A stretch of DNA of 64,000 nt. Source: Xanthomonas prunicola. Lineage in GTDB: Bacteria > Pseudomonadota > Gammaproteobacteria > Xanthomonadales > Xanthomonadaceae. The DNA is taken from contig NZ_PHKV01000004.1 of the NCBI RefSeq assembly GCF_002846205.1, positions 186,001-250,000 of the forward strand. Direction: 5' to 3'. A model generated the notes under the pieces. It worked only from the letters and a program-made list of their open reading frames with translations, searched no databases and was not told the origin of the DNA. This document shows positions 35,065 to 44,960 of this stretch, one piece after another. Positions within the stretch are counted from its first letter, which is position 1. Each line of letters starts with the position of its first letter. Made by a program: the position numbers and the translations under genes.

Positions 35065-35832
35065 TCAGTCTGCTGACAGGTGCGCCACCATCATCGCCAG
35101 CGTCGCTTCGAACTGGCCGTGACGCTCGGCATCGCGGAAGGGGCGAACCCGGCTGACGCAGACTTCGGCAGGCGAGCGCGCGCTTTCAGGGTCGGGATGC
35201 AGCAGCGCCAGCACTTCATCGGCGAATGCGTCCAGCGGCATGGAGTTCGGGTCCTGCGACTGACCGGGCGTCAGCTCTGTCTGGACCTGGGGCGGCACGA
35301 TCTCGATCACTTCGACCTGTCCCTGCAGCAGCGGCCGCAGCGCGGCGGTGTAGGAATGCAGGGCCGCCTTGCTGGCGCTGTAGGTAGGTGCGGCCGGATA
35401 GGGCACGAAGGCCGTCCCGGAGGACACGTTGAGGATGGCCGCATCCGGTTGCGTGCGCAGATGCTCGATCAACGCGTCGGTCAACCGGATGGGGCCCAGG
35501 ACGTTGGTGACGATCATGCGTTCGGCATCTGCCAGGTCGCGCTTGCGGCGCGGATCCTCGCCTGCATAGGCGCCTGCGTTGTTGACCAGCACATTGAGGT
35601 CGGGGAACGCGTCGAGCAGATCGCGCACGAAGGCCGCAACAGCATGGGGATCGGCGATGTCCAGCTCGCGCACGTGCATGCCGGCATGATCGGTTGCGGT
35701 GGCTTCCAGCGCGGCACGGCGCCGCCCCGCAACGATCACGCGGTTGCCCGCAGCGTGCCAGCGCTGTGCCAGCGCCCGCCCGATCCCGGAGCCGCCGCCC
35801 GTGACCAGAATGGTATTGCCGCTCGCCTTCAT
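35065..35832 (-). CDS. Short-chain dehydrogenase/reductase (DltE-like)
   Basis: This classical SDR has 255 residues from ATG 35832 behind GGTGGAAG. The cofactor loop is TGGGSGIG (about 11-18), NNAG is near 85, and the catalytic Ser in NVSSG and YSASK (Tyr and Lys about 151-155) are present. Substrate and cofactor cannot be assigned; Arg residues after the second strand (AGRRRAA) suggest NADP. It is divergent from lhr, with 207 bp between the starts. Confidence 0.88.
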   Translation of the reverse strand: MKASGNTILVTGGGSGIGRALAQRWHAAGNRVIVAGRRRAALEATATDHAGMHVRELDIADPHAVAAFVRDLLDAFPDLNVLVNNAGAYAGEDPRRKRDLADAERMIVTNVLGPIRLTDALIEHLRTQPDAAILNVSSGTAFVPYPAAPTYSASKAALHSYTAALRPLLQGQVEVIEIVPPQVQTELTPGQSQDPNSMPLDAFADEVLALLHPDPESARSPAEVCVSRVRPFRDAERHGQFEATLAMMVAHLSAD

Positions 35833-36039
35833 GATGCTTCCACCTTTCGGGTTGCCTGGGGAGTGATGCAGGGTAGGGAGTCCACCTGCGAGTGCCGTGA
35901 ACGCCGGTGAATCCATTCACCAGCCTTGCAGATGGCGGCTTGCATCGGTGCCACAGCGGCGCCACCTCACAGATATCGTTGCTTCGTTGACCCCATCCGG
36001 CTGGTCGTCCAGGCTGGCCATTCGCGGCTGACATCGCCC

Positions 36040-39000
36040 ATGCATCCTGTTCTGCAGCATTTCCATCCCGTGGTCGCTGCGTGGTTCGCGCAGACCTTCG
36101 CTGCGCCCACGCCGGCGCAGGTGGCTGCGTGGCCGGCGATCCAGGCCGGCCGGCATACGCTGGTGGCGGCACCCACCGGGTCGGGCAAGACGCTCACCGC
36201 GTTCCTTGCGGCGATCGATGCGCTGATCCGTGACGGGCTGGACAACGGCGGGGCGCTGCCCGACCAGACGCGCGTGGTGTATGTGTCACCGCTGAAGGCG
36301 CTGTCCAATGACATCCATCTCAATCTGGAGGCTCCGCTGCAGGGCATCCGGGCGGCCCTGGCCGCCGAAGGCCTGCCGGATGTGGCAGTGCGCACGGCGG
36401 TACGCACCGGCGACACGCCGCAACGCGAGCGGGCTCAGGCGCGGCGGGTGCCGCCGCACATCCTGGTGACCACGCCGGAGTCGTTGTACGTGCTGCTGGG
36501 CTCGGCATCCGGGCGCAGTGCGTTGCGGCATGTGCGCACGGTCATCGTCGATGAAATCCATGCGGTGGCGGCGGACAAGCGTGGCAGCCATCTGAGCCTG
36601 ACGTTGGAGCGGCTGCAGCGGCTTGCCGACCAGCCGATCACGCGGGTCGGTTTGTCGGCGACCCAGAAACCCATCGAAACCGTCGCGCACTTTCTGGTTG
36701 GCGTTGACGAAGACGGCGTACCGCCGCCCTGCGAGATCGTCGATATCGGCTACACGCGTGAACGCGATCTGGCGTTGGCGTTACCGCCCACGCCGCTGAG
36801 CGTGGTGATGTCCAACGACCAATGGCTGCAGGTCTATGCCGACGTGGCCGCACTCGCGCAGCAGCATCGCACCACGCTGGTGTTCGTCAATACGCGGCGC
36901 ATGGCCGAGCGTGCGGCGCGACACCTGGGAGATCTGCTCGGCAAGCAGCGCGTGGCGGCGCATCACGGCAGCCTGTCGCGCGAAACGCGTCTGCTGGCCG
37001 AGCAACGTCTCAAGGCTGGCGACCTCACCGTGCTGGTGGCCACCGCATCGCTGGAACTCGGCCTGGATATCGGCGATGTGGACCTGGTGTGCCAGCTCGG
37101 TTCGCCGCGTTCGATCGCCACCTTCCTGCAACGCGCCGGGCGTTCCGGGCACAAGGTTGGCGGCACGCCAAAGGCGCGTCTGTTTCCGCAGACCCGCGAC
37201 GAACTGGTCGAATGCGCTGCGCTGCTGGATAGCATCCGCCGCGGCGAGCTGGATGCCTTGCGCATCCCGTTGGCACCGGTGGACGTGTTGGCGCAGCAAA
37301 TCGTGGCCGAAGCCGCGTGCGAAGACTGGGACGAAGATGCGCTGTTTGCACTGATGCGGCGTGCGTGGCCGTTTGCCGGGTTGAGCCGCGCCACCTTCGA
37401 TAGTGTGGTGCGCATGCTGTGCGATGGCTTCAGCACGCGGCTAGGTCCGCGCGCCGGGTATCTGCATCGCGATGCGGTGCATCGGCGCCTGCATGCACGC
37501 CGCGGTGCGCGCATGACCGCACTGACCTCCGGCGGCACCATTCCCGAAACCGGCGACTACAGCGTGGTGCTGGAACCGCAGGCCGAAAAGATCGGCACGG
37601 TGAACGAGGATTTTGCCGTCGAAAGTCTTACCGGCGATGTGTTCCAACTCGGCAACGCGAGCTACCGCATCCTGCGCGTTGAGGCCGGGCGCGTGCGTGT
37701 GGAAGATGCCAAGGGCGCACCGCCGAATATTCCCTTCTGGCTGGGCGAAGCACCGGGCCGTAGCGACGAACTGTCGGCGGCGGTGTCGCGCCTGCGTGGC
37801 GAACTTGCCGCGCGGCTGGACACCGCGCCACATCAGGCGGCCTGCAATTGGCTGCAGGAGGAGCTGGAGATGTCCGCCGAAGCGGCGCGGCAACTGGTGG
37901 ACTATCTGGCCAACGCATGCGCCGCACTGGGCGCGATGCCTACCCAACAGTGTCTGGTGATGGAGCGTTTTTTCGATGCCAGCGGCGGTACCCAGTTGGT
38001 GATCCATTCGCCGTACGGCAGCCGTATCAATCGCGCATGGGGGCTGGCATTGCGCAAGCGCTTTTGCCGCACCTTCAATTTCGAATTGCAGGCTGCAGCC
38101 ACCGAAGATGCGATCGTGCTGTCGCTGTCCACCAGTCATAGTTTTGCGCTGGAGGAAGTTGGCCGTTACCTGCATTCGTCATCGGCCGGGCATGTGTTGA
38201 TCCAGGCATTGCTGGATGCGCCCTTGTTCGGCGTGCGTTGGCGCTGGAACGCGACCAATGCGATGGCGCTGCCGCGCTTCAGTGGCGGCAACAAGGTGGC
38301 GCCGCAGTTGCAGCGGATGAAGTCGGAGGATCTGCTGGCCACGGTGTTTCCGGATCAGGTCGCCTGCGCAGAGAATCTGGTCGGCGAACGCGAAGTGCCC
38401 GACCACCCGTTGGTGGCGCAGACGCTGGAAGACTGTCTGCATCACGCCATGGACAGCGAAGGCTGGTTGCAGGTGTTGCGCGGGCTGGAATCGGGTGCGG
38501 TCGCGCTGATTGCGCGCGATCTGGCCGCACCGTCTCCTCTGGCAGCCGAAGCCCTGAATGCGCGTCCCTACGCATTTCTCGACGATGCACCATTGGAAGA
38601 ACGCCGGACCCAGGCCGTGCAAAGTCGACGTTATACGCCGCAGACCAGCGACGACCTGGGCCAGCTCGATCCGCAGGCCATCGCGGCAGTGCGCGAGGAA
38701 GCCTGGCCGCAGCCGCGCGATGCCGAAGAAATGCACGAGGCGTTGGTAGAGCTCGGTGTGCTGCCAGTCGAAGAAACCACCGACGCGCAGTGGCAGGCCT
38801 GGTTGTCCGCGCTGGCTGCGGCTGGTCGTGCCACCTGCATTGCCTTGCGCGGCAGTCCGACGCTGTGGATCAGCGCCGAGCGCATCGATTGGTTTCTACC
38901 GCTGTATCCAGAAGCGGCTGCGCAGCCGCCGTTGCAGGCGCCGGACGATTGCCGCGTTGTCGATTGGGAGCGCGACTGGGCGGTGCGCGAACTGCTGCGC

Positions 39001-40455
39001 GGGCACTTGTCCGCCGTGGGCCCGGCACACGTGTCGGCGTTGTCTCACGCGTTGCAGGTGCCGGAAGCAGAGATCGCGCTGGCGCTGGCGGCCTTGCAGC
39101 GCGAGGGTTACGTCATGACCGGACAGTTCGGTGCGCACGCACAGGCGGAAGAATGGTGCGAGCGTCACCTGCTGGCCCGCATCCATCGCTATACGCTGGG
39201 GCGATTGCGCCGCGAGATCGAGCCGGTGTCGCAGCGCGATTACGCGCGCTTCCTGTTCGAGTGGCAGCACGTGGACAGCAGCAGCCGCGTGGCCGGGCCG
39301 GGCGCACTGGCCAGTGTGGTCGGGCAGCTCGAAGGTTTTGAGGCGCCTGCGGTGCTGTGGGAGAGCGAGTTGTTGCCGGCGCGTATGCGCGACTATCAGC
39401 CGGCCTGGCTGGACGAGTTATGCACCGCTGGTCGCACGCTCTGGGCACGCTTGCGGCCGGGTGGTGGGCGGAGCGGTGCTGCACTACGCAGCACGCCGAT
39501 CGTGCTGCTGCCACGGCGCGAAGCGCAGCGCTGGAGCGCACTGGCGCGCGATGCGGACGACGCACCGTTGGGTTCGCGTGCCGAACGTGTCATGCAGGTC
39601 CTGCAGCAGCAAGGTGCGTTGTTCTTCGACGAAATTGCCGACGCCGCGCACCTGATGAATACCGAGTTGGAAGATGCATTGAGCGAGCTGGTGATGCGCG
39701 GCCGTGCGCATTGCGACAGCTATGCCGGCCTGCGCGCGCTGCTGGTGCCGGCGTCCAAGCGCCCGTCGGCGCTGTCGCGGCACCGTCGCCGCGCAAGTGC
39801 GCTGGGTATTCGCGATGCGGGCCGCTGGGCACCGGTGCGTGCGTTGCCCGACTTGCCGCTTGCCGAAGCCGGCGAGCGCCATCAAGACACACTCGAACAC
39901 GTCGCGCGCACGTTGCTGCGGCGCTATGGCGTGGTGTGCTGGCGGCTGCTCGAACGCGAGGCCGGGTGGTTGCCGCCGTGGCGCGAATTGCTGCGGATGT
40001 ATCAACGGCTGGAAGCGCGTGGCGAAATTCGCGGCGGGCGTTTTATCGCTGGGCTGTCCGGCGAGCAGTTCGCGTTGCCCGCTGCGATCGTCGCGCTGCG
40101 CCGGGTGCGTGGTCAGCCGCTGGACGGGTGTTGGATCTGCGTCAGCGCCAGCGATCCGAGCAATCTGCTGGGCAGCGTGCTGCCGGGCGAGCGCATCGCA
40201 CGGGTGCCGGGCAATCGGGTGCTGTTCCAGGATGGGCTCGCCATCGCGGCCTGGAGCGGCGAGCGATTTCAGCCGCTGCAGGAACTGAGCGCCGAGCAGG
40301 ATGCACGGGCCTTGCAGATGCTGCAACGCGGACCCGGCGCCGCGCCGGGCACTGCGTTGGAACGCTGGCTGGCGCAAGCACCGGCCAGCGGCGACTGCGC
40401 GATGGCCAATACCTTCGGCGGCATCGCGTCTCAGGGTAGCGGGGACGACCGCTAG
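36040..40455 (+). CDS. lhr: Large helicase-related protein Lhr
   Basis: This is a very long superfamily 2 DNA helicase, 1471 residues from ATG 36040 (MHPVLQHFHPVVAAWF). Walker A APTGSGKT is at about 44-51, the DEIH box in VDEIHAVAADKRG near 170, and motif VI QRAGRSGHK near 364. An Lhr-specific central region and a long C-terminal extension follow (about 870-1471), the hallmark of full-length bacterial Lhr, tied to DNA repair. The frame is open upstream to 35926, but the proposed ATG begins the conserved core. It stands alone; no exonuclease partner gene is attached. Confidence 0.93.
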   Translation: MHPVLQHFHPVVAAWFAQTFAAPTPAQVAAWPAIQAGRHTLVAAPTGSGKTLTAFLAAIDALIRDGLDNGGALPDQTRVVYVSPLKALSNDIHLNLEAPLQGIRAALAAEGLPDVAVRTAVRTGDTPQRERAQARRVPPHILVTTPESLYVLLGSASGRSALRHVRTVIVDEIHAVAADKRGSHLSLTLERLQRLADQPITRVGLSATQKPIETVAHFLVGVDEDGVPPPCEIVDIGYTRERDLALALPPTPLSVVMSNDQWLQVYADVAALAQQHRTTLVFVNTRRMAERAARHLGDLLGKQRVAAHHGSLSRETRLLAEQRLKAGDLTVLVATASLELGLDIGDVDLVCQLGSPRSIATFLQRAGRSGHKVGGTPKARLFPQTRDELVECAALLDSIRRGELDALRIPLAPVDVLAQQIVAEAACEDWDEDALFALMRRAWPFAGLSRATFDSVVRMLCDGFSTRLGPRAGYLHRDAVHRRLHARRGARMTALTSGGTIPETGDYSVVLEPQAEKIGTVNEDFAVESLTGDVFQLGNASYRILRVEAGRVRVEDAKGAPPNIPFWLGEAPGRSDELSAAVSRLRGELAARLDTAPHQAACNWLQEELEMSAEAARQLVDYLANACAALGAMPTQQCLVMERFFDASGGTQLVIHSPYGSRINRAWGLALRKRFCRTFNFELQAAATEDAIVLSLSTSHSFALEEVGRYLHSSSAGHVLIQALLDAPLFGVRWRWNATNAMALPRFSGGNKVAPQLQRMKSEDLLATVFPDQVACAENLVGEREVPDHPLVAQTLEDCLHHAMDSEGWLQVLRGLESGAVALIARDLAAPSPLAAEALNARPYAFLDDAPLEERRTQAVQSRRYTPQTSDDLGQLDPQAIAAVREEAWPQPRDAEEMHEALVELGVLPVEETTDAQWQAWLSALAAAGRATCIALRGSPTLWISAERIDWFLPLYPEAAAQPPLQAPDDCRVVDWERDWAVRELLRGHLSAVGPAHVSALSHALQVPEAEIALALAALQREGYVMTGQFGAHAQAEEWCERHLLARIHRYTLGRLRREIEPVSQRDYARFLFEWQHVDSSSRVAGPGALASVVGQLEGFEAPAVLWESELLPARMRDYQPAWLDELCTAGRTLWARLRPGGGRSGAALRSTPIVLLPRREAQRWSALARDADDAPLGSRAERVMQVLQQQGALFFDEIADAAHLMNTELEDALSELVMRGRAHCDSYAGLRALLVPASKRPSALSRHRRRASALGIRDAGRWAPVRALPDLPLAEAGERHQDTLEHVARTLLRRYGVVCWRLLEREAGWLPPWRELLRMYQRLEARGEIRGGRFIAGLSGEQFALPAAIVALRRVRGQPLDGCWICVSASDPSNLLGSVLPGERIARVPGNRVLFQDGLAIAAWSGERFQPLQELSAEQDARALQMLQRGPGAAPGTALERWLAQAPASGDCAMANTFGGIASQGSGDDR

Positions 40456-40896
40456 AGGCGCGTCCGTATCGCGGCATTTAGCGCAGCCAATGGCGAGAGA
40501 ACCCCTACACGCAAGGCGGGCTGCCCACTCCTGCCAGCCGGTCGCATTCGATCAATCCGTGTTGTTGCGGCGCACGCCGCGTAAAACCTGAGTTAATCGG
40601 GACGATGGGTGTCACATTTTTCATCTTTGCGTTCGCTACGCGGCGCCATGGTTTGCGCACAAACCTGTCAGGGTTTTCCTACCCACCATGTCAGGTGTCA
40701 CAAAAACGGATATGCAAAAACCTGAATAGCCGCTATACGCCGGTTTGCGTCTAAAGCGCATTTGTGCATCGCCGATAGACCTATGCGCACGGTTGAAGTG
40801 TAGCGGTGTCACCCGCCCACTCCTGCCTTACGGCAAACCTGCATCGGCCCAGCCTCATCGGACTTTTCCGAAACAAGCACACTTGAAGGTATCCCC
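40456..40896. other. 441-bp regulatory gap before the MCP gene
   Basis: No supported gene. It contains AAACCTG four times (40584, 40661, 40718, 40835) and GGTGTCAC three times (40608, 40694, 40805), plus the sigma-28 promoter listed separately. This density of short repeats suggests regulator binding, but no known regulator fits clearly. Confidence 0.5.
40752..40778 (+). promoter_or_regulatory. Sigma-28 (FliA) promoter of the MCP-cheW unit
   Basis: TAAA (40752-40755), 15 bp, then GCCGATAG (40771-40778) matches the FliA consensus TAAA-N15-GCCGATAA with one mismatch. It lies 118 bp before the GTG start of the chemoreceptor gene, which fits late flagellar-class expression. Confidence 0.8.
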
Positions 40897-42585
40897 GTGT
40901 TCAACAATCTCAAAGTCGCTACCAAGCTCTACACTGGCTTTAGCGCTGTTCTCGCTATTCTTCTGGTGTTGGCAGGGGTGTCCTATTTCAACGTCACCAA
41001 GCTTTCCCAAGCCAATTACTGGAACAACCATACCTATGACGTGCTGGCCGAGGCGGATGCGGCGCTCAGCAGTCTGATCAATATCGAGACCGGCGCACGC
41101 GGCTTCTCGCTGACCGGCGAGGATGCGTTCCTGGCCCCGTACCACACCGGAACGGCGGAATTCGACAAGCATCTGGCCAAGGCGCAGAAGCTGACCTCGG
41201 ACAATCCCAAGCAGCAGGTTCGTCTGAACGCGGTCAAGGAAGCGCAGGCGCGGTGGCTGTCCGAAGCGGTCGAGCCGCAGATCGCGCTACGCCGCAAGAT
41301 CAATGCCGGAACCGCATCGATGGAGACGATGGTTGCCACGGTGCGCGATTCCAAGGGCAAGGCGTTCATGGATCGCATGCGTGAGGAAATGTCGGAAGTG
41401 CGCCGCACCGAAAGCGAGCTGTTGGCCGCGCGCTCGGCCGAAGCCGATCAGCTGCAGTCGCGTACCAACTCCATGCTGATCCTGGGCAGCTTGCTGGCCG
41501 CGGCGTGTGCGGCGTTGATCGGCTACCTGATCGCGCGTTCGTTGATGCGCGAACTCGGCGGCGAGCCGAGCATGGTGGTCGATGTCGCCACGCGGATTTC
41601 GCAGGGCGATCTGACCATGCAGGTGCAGACCAGGCAGAACGACACTACCAGCGCAATGGCGGCAATGAAGCTGATGGTCAGCAAGCTGGTGGCGGTGGTG
41701 GGCGAGGTCAATTCCAGCGCCGAACTGCTGTCCGGTTCGTCGGAGGAAGTCAGCGCCACGGCGCAATCGCTGAGCCAGGCCGCAGCCGAACAGGCAGCTG
41801 GCGTCGAAGAGACCAGCGCCTCGCTGGAACAGATGACCGCCTCGATCGGACAGAACACCGAAAACGCCAAAGTCACCGACAGTCTGGCCACGCAGGCGGC
41901 CAAGGAAACCATCGAAGGCGGCGAAGCCGTGGTCGCCACCACCAAGGCGATGAAGCAGATCGCGCAGAAGATCGGCATCATCGACGACATCGCTTACCAG
42001 ACCAACCTGCTCGCGCTCAATGCGGCCATCGAGGCGGCGCGTGCAGGCGAGCATGGCAAGGGCTTTGCGGTGGTCGCCGCCGAAGTGCGCAAGCTGGCCG
42101 AACGCAGCCAGATCGCTGCGCAGGAGATCGGCGAGGTCGCCAGCTCCAGCGTCGAGCTGGCCGACCGTGCCGGCCGGCTGCTGGACACCATCGTGCCAAG
42201 CATCAAGCGTACATCGGACCTGGTGCAGGAAATTTCCGCCGCATCGGAAGAGCAGTCGTCCGGCGTCAGCCAGATCAATGCGGCTGTGGTGCAGTTGAGC
42301 CAGACCACCCAGCAAAATGCCAGCGCCTCGGAGGAATTGGCTGCCACGGCCGAGGAAATGAGCTCGCAGGCCGAGCAGTTGCAGCAGAGCATGGCGTTCT
42401 TCCGGCTCGGCGGGCAGGAGCCGGTCGCCACCGCTCCCCGGCGCGGCAGGGCGGTTCCCACCCGGCCCAGCCGTTCCAGCAGCGGGCAGCCGCGCGAACG
42501 CAGTGCGCGCAGCTGGCGCGGCAACGCGGCGCCGGCCTATGCCATGGCCGAAGGCCCGGACGAAAGTCAATTCGCACGCTTCTGA
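40897..42585 (+). CDS. Methyl-accepting chemotaxis protein with CHASE3-like sensor
   Basis: This 562-residue chemoreceptor begins at GTG 40897 after GAAGGT. It has TM1 (about 12-30), a periplasmic helical region about 30-185 with [21 protein letters not shown] typical of CHASE3, TM2 (about 190-210), HAMP, then the MA signalling domain with the hairpin tip [44 protein letters not shown] (about 364-407). It lacks a C-terminal NWxxF pentapeptide and ends ESQFARF. It controls CheA through CheW; the cheW gene follows 10 bp downstream. A sigma-28 promoter precedes it. Confidence 0.94.
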   Translation: MFNNLKVATKLYTGFSAVLAILLVLAGVSYFNVTKLSQANYWNNHTYDVLAEADAALSSLINIETGARGFSLTGEDAFLAPYHTGTAEFDKHLAKAQKLTSDNPKQQVRLNAVKEAQARWLSEAVEPQIALRRKINAGTASMETMVATVRDSKGKAFMDRMREEMSEVRRTESELLAARSAEADQLQSRTNSMLILGSLLAAACAALIGYLIARSLMRELGGEPSMVVDVATRISQGDLTMQVQTRQNDTTSAMAAMKLMVSKLVAVVGEVNSSAELLSGSSEEVSATAQSLSQAAAEQAAGVEETSASLEQMTASIGQNTENAKVTDSLATQAAKETIEGGEAVVATTKAMKQIAQKIGIIDDIAYQTNLLALNAAIEAARAGEHGKGFAVVAAEVRKLAERSQIAAQEIGEVASSSVELADRAGRLLDTIVPSIKRTSDLVQEISAASEEQSSGVSQINAAVVQLSQTTQQNASASEELAATAEEMSSQAEQLQQSMAFFRLGGQEPVATAPRRGRAVPTRPSRSSSGQPRERSARSWRGNAAPAYAMAEGPDESQFARF

Positions 42586-42595
42586 GAGAGCATCA

Positions 42596-43105
42596 ATGGA
42601 CGCACAGACCCCCGACGTGATGCCTGGCGACGCCGACGCGGCGGCCCAGTACCTGACCTTCCAACTGGATGGCGAAACCTTCGCCACCAGCATTCTCGGA
42701 ATTCGCGAAATCATTCAATACCGCACTCCTACGCCAGTGCCGTCGATGCCCGATTGCGTGCGCGGGGTGATCAATCTGCGTGGCGCAGTGGTGCCGGTGG
42801 TCGACTTGCAGTCTCGGCTTGGGCGCGCAGACAGCGCGATCGGCAAACGCAGCTGCATCGTGATTCTGGCCACCGAGCAGGCACAAGGCACGCAGGTGAT
42901 CGGCGTGCTGGTGGATGCGGTCAACGCAGTGATCGAACTGGCCGATCAGGACATCGAAGCGGCACCCTCATTCGGCACCCATATCCGCCGCGATTTGCTG
43001 CGCGGCATGGGCAAGGTGGGCGAGCGCTTCGTGGTCTTGCTGGAGATGGAGCAGGTGCTGCAGGTGGACGAGATCGCCGGAAACGCCGACGCACTGGCGG
43101 CCTGA
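42596..43105 (+). CDS. cheW: Chemotaxis coupling protein CheW
   Basis: This 169-residue CheW-domain protein starts at ATG 42596 behind GAGAG and has GETFATSILGIREIIQ, DCVRGVINLRGAVVPVVDL and GVLVDAVNAVIEL. It links receptors to the CheA kinase. It follows the MCP gene by 10 bp and likely shares its sigma-28 transcript. There is no cheA or cheY beside it, so it must work with a main chemotaxis cluster elsewhere. Confidence 0.95.
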   Translation: MDAQTPDVMPGDADAAAQYLTFQLDGETFATSILGIREIIQYRTPTPVPSMPDCVRGVINLRGAVVPVVDLQSRLGRADSAIGKRSCIVILATEQAQGTQVIGVLVDAVNAVIELADQDIEAAPSFGTHIRRDLLRGMGKVGERFVVLLEMEQVLQVDEIAGNADALAA

Positions 43106-43147
43106 GCTGCAGCGGCGTAGCGGAACGGCCAGCCCTCAGTGCGCCGA

Positions 43148-44245
43148 TCAATCCTGTAGGTGCCAACCGGCGAAGCGGTGTACGCGGTTGCGGCCATCGC
43201 GACGCGCCTGCTGCAGCGCGTGCCGGGCGCGTGCCAGCAAGGTATTGCTGTCGAGCGCAGCGTGCGCGGCAACATCCACCAGCCCGGCGCTAATGGTCAA
43301 CGGGCCGGTGGGCCAGGCTGCGTCTTCCATGGTCCTGCGCACGCCTTCGGCAGCAGCGAGTGCTGCAGATGTAGAGAGAGTCGGCAGCGCCACGCAGAAT
43401 TGGTCGCAGGCCAGGTGCGCCACGATTGCGGCGGGCGGCAGCTGTGCTTCGAGCACGGCAGCGACCTGCAGCAAGGTGGCATCTGCCGCTGCTGCACCGG
43501 CCTGCAATTTTTGTCGTTTGAAGCCGTCCAGTTCGATCAACATGAAGCCCAGCGTGGCGTCTGGCGCTGCGTTGGGCGCGTCTGCAAGCGCATGCAAGGC
43601 GTGATCCAGCCCGGCGCGATTCCATAGCCCGGTAAGCACATCGCGCAAGGCATCCAGTTCCACCAGTCGGGCGGCCTGTTGCAGTTCGATGGTGTTGACG
43701 ACTTGCTTGGCCAGTGCCTGCAGCGCGTCGCGCTCGGCCACCGACAAGCGACGCGGGGAGTGATCCAGCACGCACAGAGTGCCCAGCGCGATACCGTCGG
43801 AGGTCAGCAACGGCGCGCCCGCATAAAAACGGATCTGCGGCTCGCCCGTGACCAGCGCATTACTGACGAAACGCGCGTCCAGATGGGTGTCGCCAACCTC
43901 CATCACCTGATCGGGTTCAAGAATGGCGTGCGCGCAAAAGGACAGCTCGCGCGGCGTCTCGGTCGCCTGCATGCCGATCCTGGATTTGAACCACTGCCGA
44001 TGGGTATCGACCAGCGAAATCAGCGCCATCGGCGTGCGGCAGAGCGTTGCTGCAATCGAGGTGAACGCGTCGTAGCTCGGCTCAGGTGCGGTGTCCAGCA
44101 AGCGGTACGCATGCAGCGCCTCCACACGCTCATCTTCGTTGGCTGGCAAGCGGGCACCGAAGTTCGCGTTGACGCCGCCTGGGAGCAGCGTTGCGTGGAT
44201 CAGATGCAACGTAGGTGCGTCGGGTATTTGCATGCAAAGCACCAC
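43148..44245 (-). CDS. GAF protein with degenerate GGDEF domain
   Basis: This 365-residue cytosolic protein has a GAF domain at about 45-190 (DTHRQWFKSRIGMQATETPR and FCAHAI, as in many GAF-GGDEF proteins) and a GGDEF-like domain at about 200-355 with DVLTGLWNRAGL. The active site reads ACDQF (279-283) instead of GGDEF, so cyclase activity should be lost; the domain may bind GTP or regulate partners. The start codon is at 44245, with an ATG at 44233 as alternative. It converges on cheW with 42 bp between ends. Confidence 0.85.
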   Translation of the reverse strand: MVLCMQIPDAPTLHLIHATLLPGGVNANFGARLPANEDERVEALHAYRLLDTAPEPSYDAFTSIAATLCRTPMALISLVDTHRQWFKSRIGMQATETPRELSFCAHAILEPDQVMEVGDTHLDARFVSNALVTGEPQIRFYAGAPLLTSDGIALGTLCVLDHSPRRLSVAERDALQALAKQVVNTIELQQAARLVELDALRDVLTGLWNRAGLDHALHALADAPNAAPDATLGFMLIELDGFKRQKLQAGAAAADATLLQVAAVLEAQLPPAAIVAHLACDQFCVALPTLSTSAALAAAEGVRRTMEDAAWPTGPLTISAGLVDVAAHAALDSNTLLARARHALQQARRDGRNRVHRFAGWHLQD

Positions 44246-44536
44246 CGGAACAAGGCGCCATCAAGGCGATGAAGGAATAAGGCGGCAAGACGCTGGCCGA
44301 TGTGATCGCCGTGCCGCCATGGCACTGCTTCCCAGGGCATCGGTATACCGGCGAGCGCCTATCCGGATCTTGCCACAGGAGCAGGGGCGCGTAACGGCGC
44401 CCGATCCCGGTCCCGCAGACCTCGCGTTGTCAGGTGCGCGAGACGTCGTACGGTCTTGCGGGCGATGGTGCGTAGAGGTCGACCGTCTCAGCGCGACCCG
44501 GGCACGGCGCGATGCCAGGCTGTGGCTTGGGCTAAC
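44246..44536. other. Intergenic stretch without recognised gene
   Basis: No frame here shows protein-like sequence or a ribosome site, and no strong hairpin with T-run was seen. It must hold the GAF-protein promoter at its left side. Confidence 0.5.
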
Positions 44537-44713
44537 TCACTCTCCCTGACCAACCGTGCCCTTGGGGCGGCGGCTGTGCTCGTCGTGCACCTTCAGATCT
44601 TCCTGGCCCTGGCGCTGCTTGGCGGCATCGTCATGCTTGCGGTCCTGTTGGCTCTCAGTCATGCCGTGCGCATCGTCGGCGACAGGGTCGGGTTGCTGGT
44701 CTTTCGTGCTCAT
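44537..44713 (-). CDS. Small, very hydrophilic hypothetical protein (58 aa)
   Basis: A short frame from ATG 44713 to TGA 44537-44539 encodes 58 residues rich in Asp, Lys, Gln, Glu and His (MSTKDQQPDPVADDAHGMTE at the start, KVHDEHSRRPKGTVGQGE at the end), with no Cys or Trp and no hydrophobic segment. The composition is unlike random antisense sequence in GC-rich DNA, which is mostly Arg/Ala/Pro, and resembles small disordered stress-type proteins. Its ribosome site is weak (GGAC). Function unknown. It lies just downstream of the tRNA-Ala terminator. Confidence 0.6.
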   Translation of the reverse strand: MSTKDQQPDPVADDAHGMTESQQDRKHDDAAKQRQGQEDLKVHDEHSRRPKGTVGQGE

Positions 44714-44830
44714 GATCTGGGTCCGCTAAGGGGGAAGCCGGACGTTAGCGCGCGCGATGTGATCCCCACGCCACGGCGACCGGCTGCCTTGCACAACGCG
44801 TCGCTGAGCAATGCCCTTCAAGACGCACAA

Positions 44831-44857
44831 GCCCCGGAAACATGACGTTTCCAGGGC
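44831..44857 (-). terminator. Terminator of tRNA-Ala
   Basis: GCCCTGGAAAC and GTTTCCGGGGC (minus strand) form an 11-bp stem with one mismatch and a 5-nt loop, followed by TTGT. It starts 17 bp beyond the tRNA 3' end. Confidence 0.7.
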
Positions 44858-44874
44858 GCGTTCGTTTGATTCGA

Positions 44875-44950
44875 TGGTGGAGCGGAAGGGGATCGAACCC
44901 TCGACCTTCGCGATGCGAACGCGACGCTCTCCCAGCTGAGCTACCGCCCC
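44875..44950 (-). tRNA. tRNA-Ala (anticodon CGC)
   Basis: This is a 76-nt cloverleaf with encoded CCA. Acceptor stem GGGGCGG/CCGCTCC contains the G3-U70 pair that marks alanine tRNAs. The D arm is GCTC-GAGC; the anticodon stem TCGCG/CGCGA holds loop TTCGCAT with anticodon CGC (reads GCG); the T arm is GAGGG/CCCTT with TTCGATC. All stems pair. Confidence 0.97.
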
Positions 44951-44960
44951 ACGTGTTTCG

